Positions 1-10,988 of a stretch of DNA of 64,000 nt are shown in pieces. Under the pieces are notes generated by a model that saw only the letters and a list, made by a program, of their open reading frames with translations, made no database searches and was not told where the DNA came from. Position 1 is the first letter of the stretch; each line of letters opens with the position of its first letter. The translations under genes and the position numbers were made by a program. This DNA comes from Ilyonectria destructans (Eukaryota > Ascomycota > Sordariomycetes > Hypocreales > Nectriaceae), in assembly GCA_020740775.1 (NCBI GenBank), contig JAHEWK010000015.1, positions 806,001 to 870,000 of the forward strand, in the 5' to 3' direction.

Positions 1-1642
1 CGCCAAGAAATGCCAAGCTTTTCTTTTTTTGGGGACGAGCCAATTTCGCTGCAGTCGGACACACGCACCGAACTTCTCTCGGGCCGACAAGGGTTCAATC
101 GCTGGGAATTGCCTAGATTCTTTTGTGGGGATAATAGGGCGCGCTGCAGGCACGGCGACGGCGACAGCGAAACGGTGACGCTGCTCGGTGAACGGGCTTC
201 GCGATGGCCTGGTCCTTGGAGAAGCGAGCAGATGGCCCATCTCGGCTGTGTCAAGGCCACCGCGGGGACTCCGATGAGGTCAGTCGATGGCCGGGAAATC
301 CACGGGCAATTGATTTGCTCAGAGTCTCAGATGAAGCCGCGATGTAACTGTGCTTGACCGTCTTTACACCGCATCGGACGATGATGGCTCAACCACGGCA
401 ACAGACACAAACTGCCGTCCCAGTTACGCCGTACACAACGGTGAAGTGCAAAACTCTCCTCAGGTTTTGTGGCCGTCTGAAACTTCTCAGGTCCGTCCCC
501 CTTGTCAAAATGTGACATGTGCTCAATGCACTCGTCGCTATTGATAAGATCCTGGCTGGAATGCGACCACATAAACCGGGGCCGGCCATACCGAAAGAGG
601 CATGCGAAGAACTCACGTTGCTCCAGCTGCTATCAAGATTGGCGCCGGCGGGCAACTCGACACCATGACTCGGTGATCCAGAGAGTGCGTGTGTGTGTGG
701 TTACCCCAGCTTGCTCAGGCACCGGGCGTGCCAAGCCGCCCGGCGAAGCCCTCGACCTCCGCGCCTTTGTCCGTTTCGGGGATGTGGAGGCCGGAGTGAA
801 GACATGGGGTCGCGAGCCGAGCGGGTTCGTACTGCAGTCGGTACGCGCTGTTGCTGTCGGCTTGTGGTGGGATACTGGTACCTGCTTCGATGGAGTGTGT
901 ACTCCGTAGTCCGTACCCTCGGGAATGGTGTCGAGGAGAGGATGGCTGCTCCGCGTATTTCGGCCGTAGGCTTACGCTTGTGTTTAAGTCTATTCGAGTG
1001 CCGCCTTTGAAGCTATCGTCGTGCGCCGCTATCCCTCATATCTACCTCTATCTACCTCTATCTCACTCTATCTCCATGCCTCCTATCAAAGATAACAACC
1101 ATCTTGCCCTAAACCCCTGCCACGCCTCGTCCGACGCCAATGCCAACCAGTGAATGCCTTCCTGATCGGTCCATGTTGGACCGCCAGACTCCGGAGCTGC
1201 CTCTCTTTCTCGGCCGGACCAAGACCAACCCCCCCGCGCGTTATCCCCAGATTGAAGTGTAGAAAGGCCAACGACTCCATAATCCCACCCATCAGGTTGA
1301 GGCTCGCGAGTCCTTTTGTTGGCCTTGTTGCGATAAGCCAGTCACGCTCCCCACGTGTGTCTTGGCACTCCGGCCGGATGTCGCCTCATGAGCTGCTGTG
1401 ATCCTTAGCTCGACCAGATACCCAGAACGTGCAGGGACGATCACTTACCAAAGGTCGCACCTGGACATTCAACCAGGACCAGCGAGCTGGGTTGTCGCAG
1501 GAATTAAATGCACCGATGATCCCTTCTTTTTCTGTAGCTCTGTCCCCAGAGGTTTCCATTCTTACAAGTAACTGGCCGAGCTGTGAGGACCAACCTTGCG
1601 ACGGAAGCTTTGTAAAACTAAGACATTCTGTCATTGTCCAAA
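1..1642. other. Intergenic, no gene recognised
   Basis: Short open frames occur on both strands, but none has a recognisable domain, signal peptide or convincing splice-linked continuation. A 10-bp tandem repeat lies at 1041-1070. The last few hundred bases probably carry the promoter and 5'UTR of the phosphatase gene that starts at 1643. Confidence 0.6.
1041..1070. repeat. 10-bp tandem repeat, 3 copies
   Basis: Three consecutive 10-bp units, TCTACCTCTA twice and then TCTCACTCTA, form a pyrimidine-rich minisatellite upstream of the 5'-nucleotidase gene. No function is implied. Confidence 0.8.
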
Positions 1643-3494
1643 ATGAAGACGTCTCACTCTCTGGTCGCGCTCGCATTGGCGACCTCCGCCTGTGCCGAGG
1701 ATGTCCTCTACAGCAAGCGCCTAACCAAGCGATTCATCGATGACGATGGCAACTACAATATGTGTAAGCCCCCGCATCTCACCTTCACGCAACTCCTCGA
1801 TTGGCACTGACGCGGGCCAATTCGCAGCCTTCTTCCACGTCAATGATGTCCACGCCCACCTGGACGAGTACCGCTCCTCTGGATCCGATTGCACTGATCC
1901 GACCTCGGGCTGCTACGGCGGCTACGCCCGCCTCAAGCACACCGTCGACGGACTGCGCGAGGAGCACCCAGACAACCTGTGGCTCAACGCCGGTGACGAG
2001 TTCCAAGGCACCCTCTTTTACTCTTATTACAAGGGAGAGAAGATTGCCGAGGTCCTCAACACCCTCGAGTTCGACGCCATGACTCTGGGCAACCATGAGT
2101 GGGACGGTGGCGATGAGCAGCTAGGCGAGTTCCTCCAGAACCTGACCTTCCCTGTTGTCTCGTGCAATGTCAAGAGCGAGTACACCGGCCTTAACAAGAC
2201 AATTAAGAACTACCACATCTTCGAGGAGCACAACTTGGCTGTCATTGGAGTCACCACCGATACCACTCCCGGCATCTCCAGCGTCGGCGAGAAGACTACC
2301 TTCCTCGACCCCATTGAGGAGGTTCAGAAGTCTATCTGGGAGATTCGAAACAACACCGAAATCAAGCGCATCGTTGCCCTCACCCACATTGGCTACGATG
2401 TTGACCAGGAGCTCGCTGCTCAGACCGAGGGTCTGTCTCTCATTATCGGTGGTCACAGCCACACTCTTCTAGGTGACATGGATGATGCCGAGGGAGACTA
2501 CCCTACCATTGTCGAGGATGTCAACGGCGACGAGGTCTTCATCGTTACTGCTTACAGATGGGGCGAGTATTTCGGCTACATCGACGTCACCTTTGACGAG
2601 GATGGCAAGGCCCTAGCCTACCACGGCGCTCCCATCCACATGGACAACAGCACTGAGATGGACTCCGCCCTCAACAAGACCATCAAGGCCTGGAGGGGTC
2701 CCTTCGAGGAGTTTGCCGCGGTGGTGGTCGGTAACACCAAGGTTGAGCTTGACCAGACCACTTGCCAGGACGGCGACTGCCTCCTTGGCCAGGTCATGGC
2801 TGATGCCATGTACGAATACCGCCTCGCCGACGCCGCGGAGTCGTCGAAGCCTGATTTTGCCTTTATTAACGCCGGTGGTGTCCGTGCTACTATTGATGCG
2901 GGCAACATCACCCGAGGCGAGGTCCTTACCTCATTCCCCTTCGGCAATGCCATCGTCGAGCTCACATACACCGGTTCCGAGCTGAGCAAGATCTTCGAGG
3001 GCGCTGTTGCCGGCATCAACTTGTCCAACGACGAAGAAATCACCTCCTGGTTCCAGGTTTCCAAGACCCTGAACATTGCATACAACCCCGACAACAAGAA
3101 CGGCTCCAAGATCATCAACATGACCATTGACGGCAAGGCCGTCAAGGATGACCAAGAGTACCGAATGATCACTTTGGATTTCCTGGCTGGCGGCGGTGAC
3201 AGCTTCTTGGAGACCACCACTGACTTCATCACCCTCGATACCCAGGATGAGGTCCTCATTGGGTATCTCGAGGACAACAACCCTCTCGATGTGAAGCTGG
3301 AAAAGCGTGTTGTGACAACCGACAAGCAGGCCGCCGACAACAGCAGCAGCAGTGATGACAGCAGTAGCGATGATAGCAGCAGCGACAGCAGCGGCTCCGG
3401 CTCAGGCGGTAGCGGTGGTAGTGCGGCAAGCATTACCCAGGCTTCGCTATATGCCGCCATGATTGGCACTACTATCGCGTTAGCCCTGATGTAA
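1643..3494 (+). CDS. GPI-anchored 5'-nucleotidase / metallophosphatase
   Basis: Two exons, 1643-1763 and 1828-3494, with a 64-nt intron, give 595 aa. The short first exon supplies a signal peptide (ending near ATSACA) and a dibasic Kex2-like site (SKRLTKR). The metallophosphatase domain follows: HVNDVHAHL at about residue 44, GDEFQG near 96, GNHEW near 129, THIGYD near 220 and GGHSH near 249. The 5_nucleotid_C domain has NAGGVR and the substrate-loop region TSFPFGNAIVELTY. A Ser/Asp/Gly-rich stalk and a hydrophobic C-terminus fit GPI anchoring. In this family such enzymes hydrolyse extracellular nucleotides and phosphate esters, so a role at the cell surface in phosphate or nucleoside salvage is inferred. 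The ATG at 1643 was chosen because it restores the signal peptide; an ATG inside the intron region would lose it. Confidence 0.93.
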
Positions 3495-3641
3495 ATATGA
3501 GAAATATGAAAGATAAAAATGAGGGAGGGTGCTTAGCACAAGGAGAGGCAATACCAACAAACAATTACTTTCTGCAACAATTAAACAAAACAACCCATTT
3601 TATTACCGTATGGGTCTGTCCACCTCTGCGTCTGTCTAATG

Positions 3642-3968
3642 CTATTCTCCGTCAGCGTCTATAGGGTAGTCGCAACTTTCTGTTGAACTGGAATAAGACC
3701 TAGGTGCTATATAATGTACCGTACGCGTGCAATTTAGTAGTGGTACTACCTCTTTTGCAAAATGCAATGGCAAAGCTTCGACACTTTCCGACCGCGAAGC
3801 CTGCCTTTGAGCCTTGTGGATTCTAATGGCGATCGCTAATAGGAAGGTAATTGGGACTGCGAGCCACACGGTCAGTGAAAGCACCATGATTTCCAGGTAT
3901 ACCGGAACCGCATACTCAGGGTGGCCCATCATAACAGGATCCAAAAATTGTGTATTAATTGGGGCCAT
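3642..3968 (-). CDS. Possible small single-pass membrane protein (or terminal exon)
   Basis: An ATG-initiated frame of 108 aa contains one clear hydrophobic segment (EIMVLSLTVWLAVPITFLLA) followed by a basic stretch (RIHKAQRQ), as in a single transmembrane helix with a cytosolic flank. The frame stays open upstream to about 4025 without another ATG, so it could instead be the last exon of a gene whose earlier exons I could not define. I do not recognise a family. It lies in a relatively AT-rich stretch 3' of two convergent genes, so a chance open frame or gene relic is also possible. Confidence 0.28.
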   Translation of the reverse strand: MAPINTQFLDPVMMGHPEYAVPVYLEIMVLSLTVWLAVPITFLLAIAIRIHKAQRQASRSESVEALPLHFAKEVVPLLNCTRTVHYIAPRSYSSSTESCDYPIDADGE

Positions 3969-4439
3969 TCCCACTAAGAAAATGTACGTTTGTGCAATTT
4001 CTGGGTGTCCAGCTTTCGTCCTCACTAATATACTTCTCTTTCTACGGTCAGAAACAAAGAACCTATACTACCGCTAACAACAACCAGTATTTGTCTTTCT
4101 TTGAAGGGTGAGGAGATATGTTTTCTTACACACCATTTCGGATAAGGGTCAGGCATTAGTGGACTTTGAACGGCGATCTGAACAGCCAATCGTGTTTCAA
4201 CGTTTGCTCGGATTTTGACGAAAACGATGCATCACGTCACATCACCATCTGTGGCTTACCGGGTATGCAATCACTATAATTAGCAACTACGAAGCTAGCC
4301 TCGATCTAACCTAGGCGAGCAGAACAGGCGTGTGTCACGTCAGATAATCATTATGACCTCCTAACAACTACATACATCACCAGGAGCAAGCCAAGCTTTG
4401 ATTCCCCTTGCCATCCTGGTGTTCCAACGCTCCCAACGC
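3969..4439. other. Intergenic, no gene recognised
   Basis: AT-richer stretch between the small candidate frame and the 3' end of the MFS gene. No domain, repeat or RNA gene was seen. Confidence 0.5.
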
Positions 4440-6153
4440 TTAGTAGGTGTATCGGAAGTCCGAAGAAGCATCATCCTATAACTTGTTAGCAAGAAACATC
4501 GTCACAATTGATGGGACAACTCACATCGTAACACTCCAGCACCTTCTCTCCCCGGTCGGCCTTGCCATTCTGTCGCTTGAATTCAAAATCACACAGACAA
4601 ACCAGGCAGATGGTAAGTAGTGAGCAAGCGATGCAAGCCCACATGCCAGGCTTGTACCCCGTCAACTTGTCCTGCTCACGGAACACCAGGCTGCCCGCGA
4701 TGCCGCCAACGCCGCCAAAGCCCACCAGCGTAGCGCTGCAGAACGCCCGCTTCCACTGCCCTCGCACGTTGTTGGCCTGGAACGCCATGACGGCGGGGAT
4801 GTTGCTGTTGGCACCAGCTGTGACGAGGAAGACGCCAAAGTATCGTACGTTGGCGCTCGCGGCCCAGCCCATGATGGGCAGGCCGATGAGGCAGAGCATC
4901 ATGTTGAAGATGATGATGGGGCCGCGGAGGTGGTATTTGTCGCCGACCCACGCGGTAGCGAACATGATGATACCAGCAAAGGCATACGGCGGCGCAACAA
5001 GGCATTGTGCCTCGCCAATGGTGAAGCCCATGTTGCCGACGAGAATGATTGGGAGAGTGTAGGCGAGCGCGTATGAGATGGTCGTGGTGTCGAAGAAGAT
5101 GATTGCATACGCCCAGATCTTCCAGTCGGCGCCGCCGCGGAGGAACTTGCGGAGTTGGAACGGCGGGACGTGGCTGTCGCCTCGGTCGCGGTTGATACGG
5201 TCGACGACCCAGTCGCACTCGCGCTGGCTGAGGAACGCCCAGGACTTGCGCGTCGAGTCGGGGAAGTCAACCAGCAGCCAGTACCCGGCGATGCCGAGGC
5301 AGACGGTGAGAGTGCCCTCGATGATGAAGATCCAGCGCCAGCCAGTGAGGCCCTCGCGGCCATTCAGTTGCATGAGCTAGGATGTGTGAGTTTGAGTAGG
5401 GGGGCTAAAGGACACACAACTTACACCGTAGGCAAGAATTCCAGAGAACGCGGAGGCAACGCAGCCGAGGAGATAGAAGGAAGAGTATCGCTTTCCGACC
5501 TCATCTAGTCCCAGAATCAGCACTCAACTCCCACATGCTCAGGGGTGGAGAACTCACATCGCGTGTACCATGTGCTCAGAAGATAAACACAGCTGGGGAA
5601 GAATCCCGCCTCGAACACACCCAGTACCGCTCGGAGAGCAACAAGCTGGTGGTACTTTTTGACAAAACCCATACCAATCATGACGGCGCCCCACATCATT
5701 GTGATGATGGCGAGGTGGAATCGTGGGCCAATCTTGCGGATCAGGATGGTAGACGGAGGCTGGAAGAGGATATAGGGGACGAAGAAGACCAAGTTGGCAA
5801 TGTTCTAGAGATAACCACATCAGCATACTATCCACGGCGTCAATATGAATGAGTCCTGAAGCGCGTACATATCGAAAGTCGATCAAGACAAGCTCGACGC
5901 CCATGCCAGCAATGTTGGCAGCGCTCATGTTGGTGCGGTCCATGAGAGACACGCAATACATGGCGCCAACAGTAATGACAAGTCGGCGATCGATGCGGCT
6001 GATGATCTTGCGCTGCTCCTCCTTTGTAAAGCCATGGTCATGGTCTTGGTCCTGCTCCGAGCTGAGCTTGCTGGGAGCCACGTCGAGATGCTTGGTCTCG
6101 ATCTGGCCCGTGGCCTCAAGGCCCGATGCATCTTTTTCAAGAGACGCGGCCAT
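4440..6153 (-). CDS. MFS transporter, DAL5/allantoate permease (ACS) family
   Basis: Five exons read on the minus strand: 6153-5869, 5804-5558, 5504-5425, 5376-4525 and 4475-4440, giving 499 aa. All junctions are GT-AG and phases match. The 12-helix anion:cation symporter pattern is visible: LMDRTNMSAANIAGM in helix 1, GVFEAGFFPSCVYLLSTWYTR in helix 4, GWRWIFIIEGTLT before the central loop and a short tail ending in DFRYTY, typical of DAL5-like carriers. The family imports small organic anions and vitamins (allantoate, ureidosuccinate, nicotinate, pantothenate); the substrate here is unknown. The start at 6153 lies in a perfect ACCATGG context. The last exon encodes only 11 residues and is supported by a clean donor and acceptor and the family-like C-terminus. 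Confidence 0.92.
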
Positions 6154-8557
6154 GGTGGCGGTGGAGGATGTTGAGGTGGTAAGAGGTGACAAGGTAGAGT
6201 ATGGTAGGGAATGAGGGGGTCTGTCGCCCGGTTTGGTTCGCTGCGGGTTGGATCTGTGTCAATGGGAGCGTGGGACGAGGGGGATGTGGGCAAAGTTATA
6301 CAAAATGGTGACGAGAGGGGATGAGAGGGGATGAGAGGGGACCAGAGGATCGACAGAGACAGGCCCGAATCGTATCACTCCGTTCCCAGCAGTTGCACAA
6401 TGGATACTACTGTGCCACGAGACGTGTGCGGGTCGTGTCGGATTGTCGAGCCCAATTGGTGCTTGTCCTATCTCAGATGACTCTTGGCCGCGTCCAACCC
6501 TGGCCGGTTGTACATCGTTTTCTGTCTTCTCCTCATCATCACCATCCTCCCCCGCAAACAAGCCCCGGAGCAACCCCCCGGACAACCATCGAGATGCAGA
6601 TGCCCCAACCAGGGCCGTCCTCCGCAGTCCAACAACGCCAGCCCCCTTTGCCGACTGCCCAATCATGCCCACAAACACATCGAAGGATGCCTCGGGTGGC
6701 GGCCGTCCTGCTACTCCTGGGGCAAATCCCTCCTGCCAAGCTCACCATCACTCCTCGTCTCCATCCCCCCCTAGCAAGCAGAGAACGCAGGCCGCGAGGG
6801 GATGGCCACGGCGTCTCGGGGCTGGCTTGGCCATGGGGGCATCGTAACTGGTCCCCTCCCCCGCAAGATCTGCCGGAGCGGGCCAAAGGCTGCTCCACGA
6901 GGATCCGGGGTCATCGTCCGACTTGCGGGGTAGCTGGAGAAGGACCACTTGGCGGCTCCGGGCCATTGCCTGTTTTGGGGCGAGTCGCGATGGAGGGAGG
7001 CGTGTTATTGGAGCTGAGAGTTGCAGCTTCTTTCAATGATGGCGTTCGCAAGATCTTTCTATTCGGGTAGAGACTACTCCGTAGTAGTGTGGATGGTATT
7101 ATGCTTAAGCAGCTAGCTAAAGAGAGAAGGCAAACCTCCGTCCACTTCATCACCAGACGACCACTCAACATCAGGTGGGTGTCCCCTAGATTATTCCGTT
7201 CACGCAGCGTGCGTGTCACACTGGGCCCGCTCGCACGGGACCGACATCCGACAAGGAGCATTGCGACGGGCCATGGCGTGGACCCTCTGAGCGAGTAGTC
7301 CGAGCTGCTGGACAACCAGTCTGTGTCACATATCCAGACGCCCGGGTTACGCAGGCGGCCCCCAGAAGCGAACAAGATGGGGATCTCAGCCCATGGGAAA
7401 CTCGAGGGGTAGACCGCCTGCCAGATGACAGCGTGGTGGGAGCCGTTGTGCGTCCTTGGCGTGTAAATCGATATTTGCATGGATCGGCGAGTGCAACAAC
7501 ACGGTTGATACCATAGGTTGTTTTCCTGACAGCAGAAATTCCACCCCATGCAGGCTATAGGCCCGATGCTATGAGCCTTACCGCATGCTCGTCGTGTTCC
7601 GTCACTCTCCTTCCACTGCCACAAACTTGACAGGTTTCCACCGGAGCCAAGACATCCACGCCGCACCACCTCTTCAAACCAGCTCATCCATCTCCAAGCC
7701 CATTGCCAGCTACGCACCAATTCCTCGCAGCCCCTCAAACAAACGCTCCACTTCCTTTCCCCGGACAAAACAATCCTTTCGACCAGACGCCCCTCCTCCG
7801 CACGACGACACCCTCCTCTAAAACGCCCGCCCACCCTTTCCAACCCCCGCACTCTGGTCTCATCTCCCGAGCGCCCTCCACCAATAACACGCCGTAGAGC
7901 GACCGTGGATGCCGAGGCTCGCGGCTTTTGGTGGCAACAACCCTGCTCAATCAACCCTAAACCGAGTCTTCCTGTTGGATCAAGCCTGGTCTGATGCTGT
8001 GCCACCCCGGATCGTCACTTGCGGCGCACGCTAAGAATAGGGTTGCGAAAAGTGCGGAGAGAAGTCCAGACCAAGCGCCGCCAGATGCAAGCATTTCGGG
8101 GAATCTTCCCTGTACGTTCTAGTCAGTGTGTACGCCCTACACCGTTCGACCTGCAGCTCACGAAAGCGCACACAAGGCTGTGACTCTTGCGTCGAGTGGA
8201 AATGATCAATTAAACTCCTTGCTCGGGCTCCTTCCGATACCCTCCTCCACAATACGCCTCTTTTGTCTTCGGATACAGACCGAAATAACTATCATATTCC
8301 TCACTCAACGAATTCTTCGTGCCTCGGTGATTCTCATGTGATAAAACAAAAGCAAAGCGAACACACAGGTTCGGCTCATGCAATCATACCCAATGCTGAT
8401 CTATCGCTTCCCAGCATGCTCTGCCTCGCGGTCCTCCCATTCCCGGTATCAAATCAAAGGCGAAAACAAACGTGAGTCCTTGGCAGGTATTCCTTGCCTC
8501 AAACAACTCCTCGCCCTACTCATGAATCTTCATCAAACACGATGCGCTCTCATAGAA
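6154..8557. other. Intergenic, no convincing gene
   Basis: 2.4 kb between the MFS start and the 3' end of the acyltransferase gene. It contains a 10-bp tandem repeat (6311-6340) and long GC-rich open frames on both strands (the longest, 364 codons on minus at 6911-8005), but these have no recognisable domain and a composition typical of chance frames. The left end should carry the MFS promoter. Confidence 0.55.
6311..6340. repeat. 10-bp tandem repeat, 3 copies
   Basis: Three near-identical units (ACGAGAGGGG, then ATGAGAGGGG twice) lie about 160 bp upstream of the MFS start codon. The purine-rich run could be part of its promoter. Confidence 0.8.
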
Positions 8558-10011
8558 TCATAGGCCAAACACGCTTGTCACCGCGCCGAATGACTTCTTG
8601 ACATTGTGCCACATCAAAGCAACGGTACCAGGGACACTAAAGACCTGAAGAATCTCCCAGGGGTGACGCGTCCGGACCTGAGTCTCAACAAAGTCGACCT
8701 TACCAGCCATGGCAGGAAACCGTCCGGTGGTCATATACTCCTCCATCAGAGCGTCTTTCAGATACCACTGCTCCCGCAGCCACAGGTCGAACGCCGTCTG
8801 GTCATCAAGTGGCATCTCAGAGATTCGGAGGCGACGCCAATAAAAGTTGACAGAGTTAGGGGGCCGACCTTCGAAGTAGGTGCTGTTGAGACCAAAGTAT
8901 TGCTCGCCATACTTTCCTCGACTGCGTTTACTTTGTTAGTCGAGCACGATTTACAACAAGAGTGGTAGGACTTACGGTATTCCCTCATACGCGACTGTGC
9001 AGTCATAGACGTACTCGACGGTATCCTTGAGCTCGTTCAGGCAGAAAAACATTCCGGTGCTGCGCGGCAGCATAACGTGCTCGGGGTCCTTGAGGCCGTT
9101 CTTCTCCGCCCAGGCGGCCGACTTTCTACGGCCGTTTCCTGACAGGTTAGTGCCTTCAGGGAAGAGCAGCAGCCACATGGGATCAAGATAGGTTTTCCCC
9201 CTGGGGTCAACCTTCTTCTGGCTGAGCTTGTTTAGACGGTATGCCAGTCGAGGCTGGTCCGTTGCCATCTTCCTTGACATGAAGATGAATCCAAAGAAGC
9301 GCATCGCCCAACCCATGAGGGGGACCCTAGCGAGGGATTCCTTTAGGATGATGTAAATGTGCCCATGGGTCCCTGGCGAGTTCGCATAGCCAACCCACCA
9401 GAGGTACAACCAGTCGGTGTAAATCTATGACAACGTCAGCACTTTGTCATACCAACCATGCATATATAAACTATGGTAGCCGCATACCTGGTGGTTGGCG
9501 ATCAGCACGATGCGCTCCGGGAAGTTAAATTGTACCCCGCCACCAGGCGTGGGTTTAATCTGCCCCGCCACCGTCTCGTCGCCGCTGATTCGAATCGTCG
9601 TCGAGCCCCAGATGTGTGTCATGACAGCCGTCGTTATAGCAAAGGACCGCTTCGTCATGGCCATGTAGGCGTAGAACCACTCGCGGTTGACAAAGTACAG
9701 CGGGGCTCCAATGATCTGGGTAAAATGGATGCTGTGAAGTGCAAAGGTCAGCTTCGCTACTGCTAATGTATACCCAAGCCCAGCTGTTAGGAGCAAAGGT
9801 ACATGCGGCGGGGCGGGGAGACAAACATCAAGCAGAGGCTGGTGAAGTAGATACCAAAAGTGGCTCCTCGCACGATCTGCATAAACAAACCATATCCCTG
9901 TCTTCCAGAGGGATGATATTCTTGGGGATTGCTCGTCGATGCTTTGGGCTTCTCGTCGGTGGCTGACAACCCGGCGGATATTTCCGGCCCGGGGACGGAG
10001 TTGGAGGTCAT
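8558..10011 (-). CDS. 1-acyl-sn-glycerol-3-phosphate / lysocardiolipin-type acyltransferase
   Basis: Four exons on the minus strand: 10011-9803, 9731-9488, 9424-8976 and 8921-8558, giving 421 aa. The PlsC acyltransferase motif HX4D is formed across the second intron (NHQ joined to IYTD, about H150/D155), and the FPEGTNLS motif follows near residue 240. The C-terminal half matches the eukaryotic lysocardiolipin/LPA acyltransferase group (human LCLAT1/AGPAT-like, yeast CST26/YBR042C and MUM3), with PRSTGMFFCLNEL and VEYVYDCTVAYEGIPRGKYGE. Hydrophobic segments near the N-terminus and C-terminus suggest an ER membrane enzyme. It should acylate a lysophospholipid at sn-1 or sn-2; the exact acceptor cannot be told. 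It is divergent from the NAD kinase gene, with 969 bp between the start codons. Confidence 0.92.
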
Positions 10012-10980
10012 GGTAAGCAATAGAGCTCGAGGTCTGAGGCCTGAGGTTCGTCTTCTAGCTGCAGCGACCACGGAAGCAAACGAAGAGTTCGGGAGCGGAA
10101 ATTGTACGTTCGTTGACGATGGGGGATGTGGTTTGATGTACGACTGAAGCTTCCAGGCAACCACAAGATGCAAGTTGGCGAAATGAAGAGGTGGCCCACG
10201 TGGTCCAACGGATGAGGCTATGGCAACAGCCACCGGATACCAACCCCTCGTGGCAGGAATCAGTCGAGAGCAGGCCCTACAGAGTCAACTGCGGCCTAAA
10301 TTCGAAGCAAGACCTGGGACTGGAGATTGAGATGAAGAAGACAGAGCGAGCGAGACATGGCGCACATGACACGATTTAGACGTCGGCGAGTTGGGAGCTG
10401 ACCAGGCGCTGGATTGCTTAGCTGGAGCTTGGAAGCCTTAGCTGACTTGTGACATCAGGCGGATGACTCGGCCTATGACGCGCCGCAGGGACGGGGTTTG
10501 TGAGGTGCCGGTGCCGATAGGCCAATCAGCGTACATCTAAATGACGGATTCTTCCATCTGGCCAGGCTTACCCTGGAGCTGCCTCCACACATGGCTGGGG
10601 TCTCCTCAGCGACCCGGCATGCACATGTCAAATGTCTAAATCGAAACATGATGGCACGGTAGATGCCCTTTAGACACGTTGCACAGTTGATATCTCTGTC
10701 CACTTTTGGACATGAACGTAAGAATCCTCGACTCAGCAACCCACAACCTCCGACGCTGAACTCCCCCACACTCCCACCTACCCCCCCATGAACCAAAAGC
10801 AGAAGGCGGTCTGCGTCAGCCCACCTTCATCCGGCCATAACCGCCATTCTGCCACGCTCTAGCTCCCTCAGCTTCTTAGCTCTTCTGTGTCATCCAAAAA
10901 TCCATCGACGAACCTCAGACTCGCACCGGCCTCAGAGCCTTTCCTGCGTGGCAACATGACCACGTCGCTCAACGGCCACC
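10012..10980. other. Shared divergent promoter region
   Basis: 969 bp between divergently oriented acyltransferase (-) and NAD kinase (+) start codons. It must contain both promoters and 5'UTRs. I saw no clear TATA box and no gene. Confidence 0.6.
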
Positions 10981-10988
10981 ATGTTTAA
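10956..10988 (+). promoter_or_regulatory. uORF overlapping the NAD kinase start codon
   Basis: An ATG at 10956 opens a 10-codon frame that ends in TAA at 10986-10988, running past the ATG of the main coding region at 10981 in a different frame. Both start codons have A at -3. A scanning ribosome that uses the upstream ATG terminates 3' of the main start and so cannot initiate there without backing up. If the transcript begins upstream of 10956, this should damp kinase translation. A 5'UTR intron removing it cannot be excluded. Confidence 0.6.

Noticed and set aside
2618..3469. 283-codon open frame on the minus strand
   Set aside because: Antisense to the 5'-nucleotidase C-terminal domain and Ser-rich stalk; the poly-Leu/Ser content mirrors that stalk.
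6911..8005. 364-codon minus-strand frame in the gap after the first MFS gene
   Set aside because: Rich in Arg/Gly/Trp/Cys with no domain, no signal peptide and no splice-linked continuation; overlaps other long frames, typical of GC-rich non-coding DNA.
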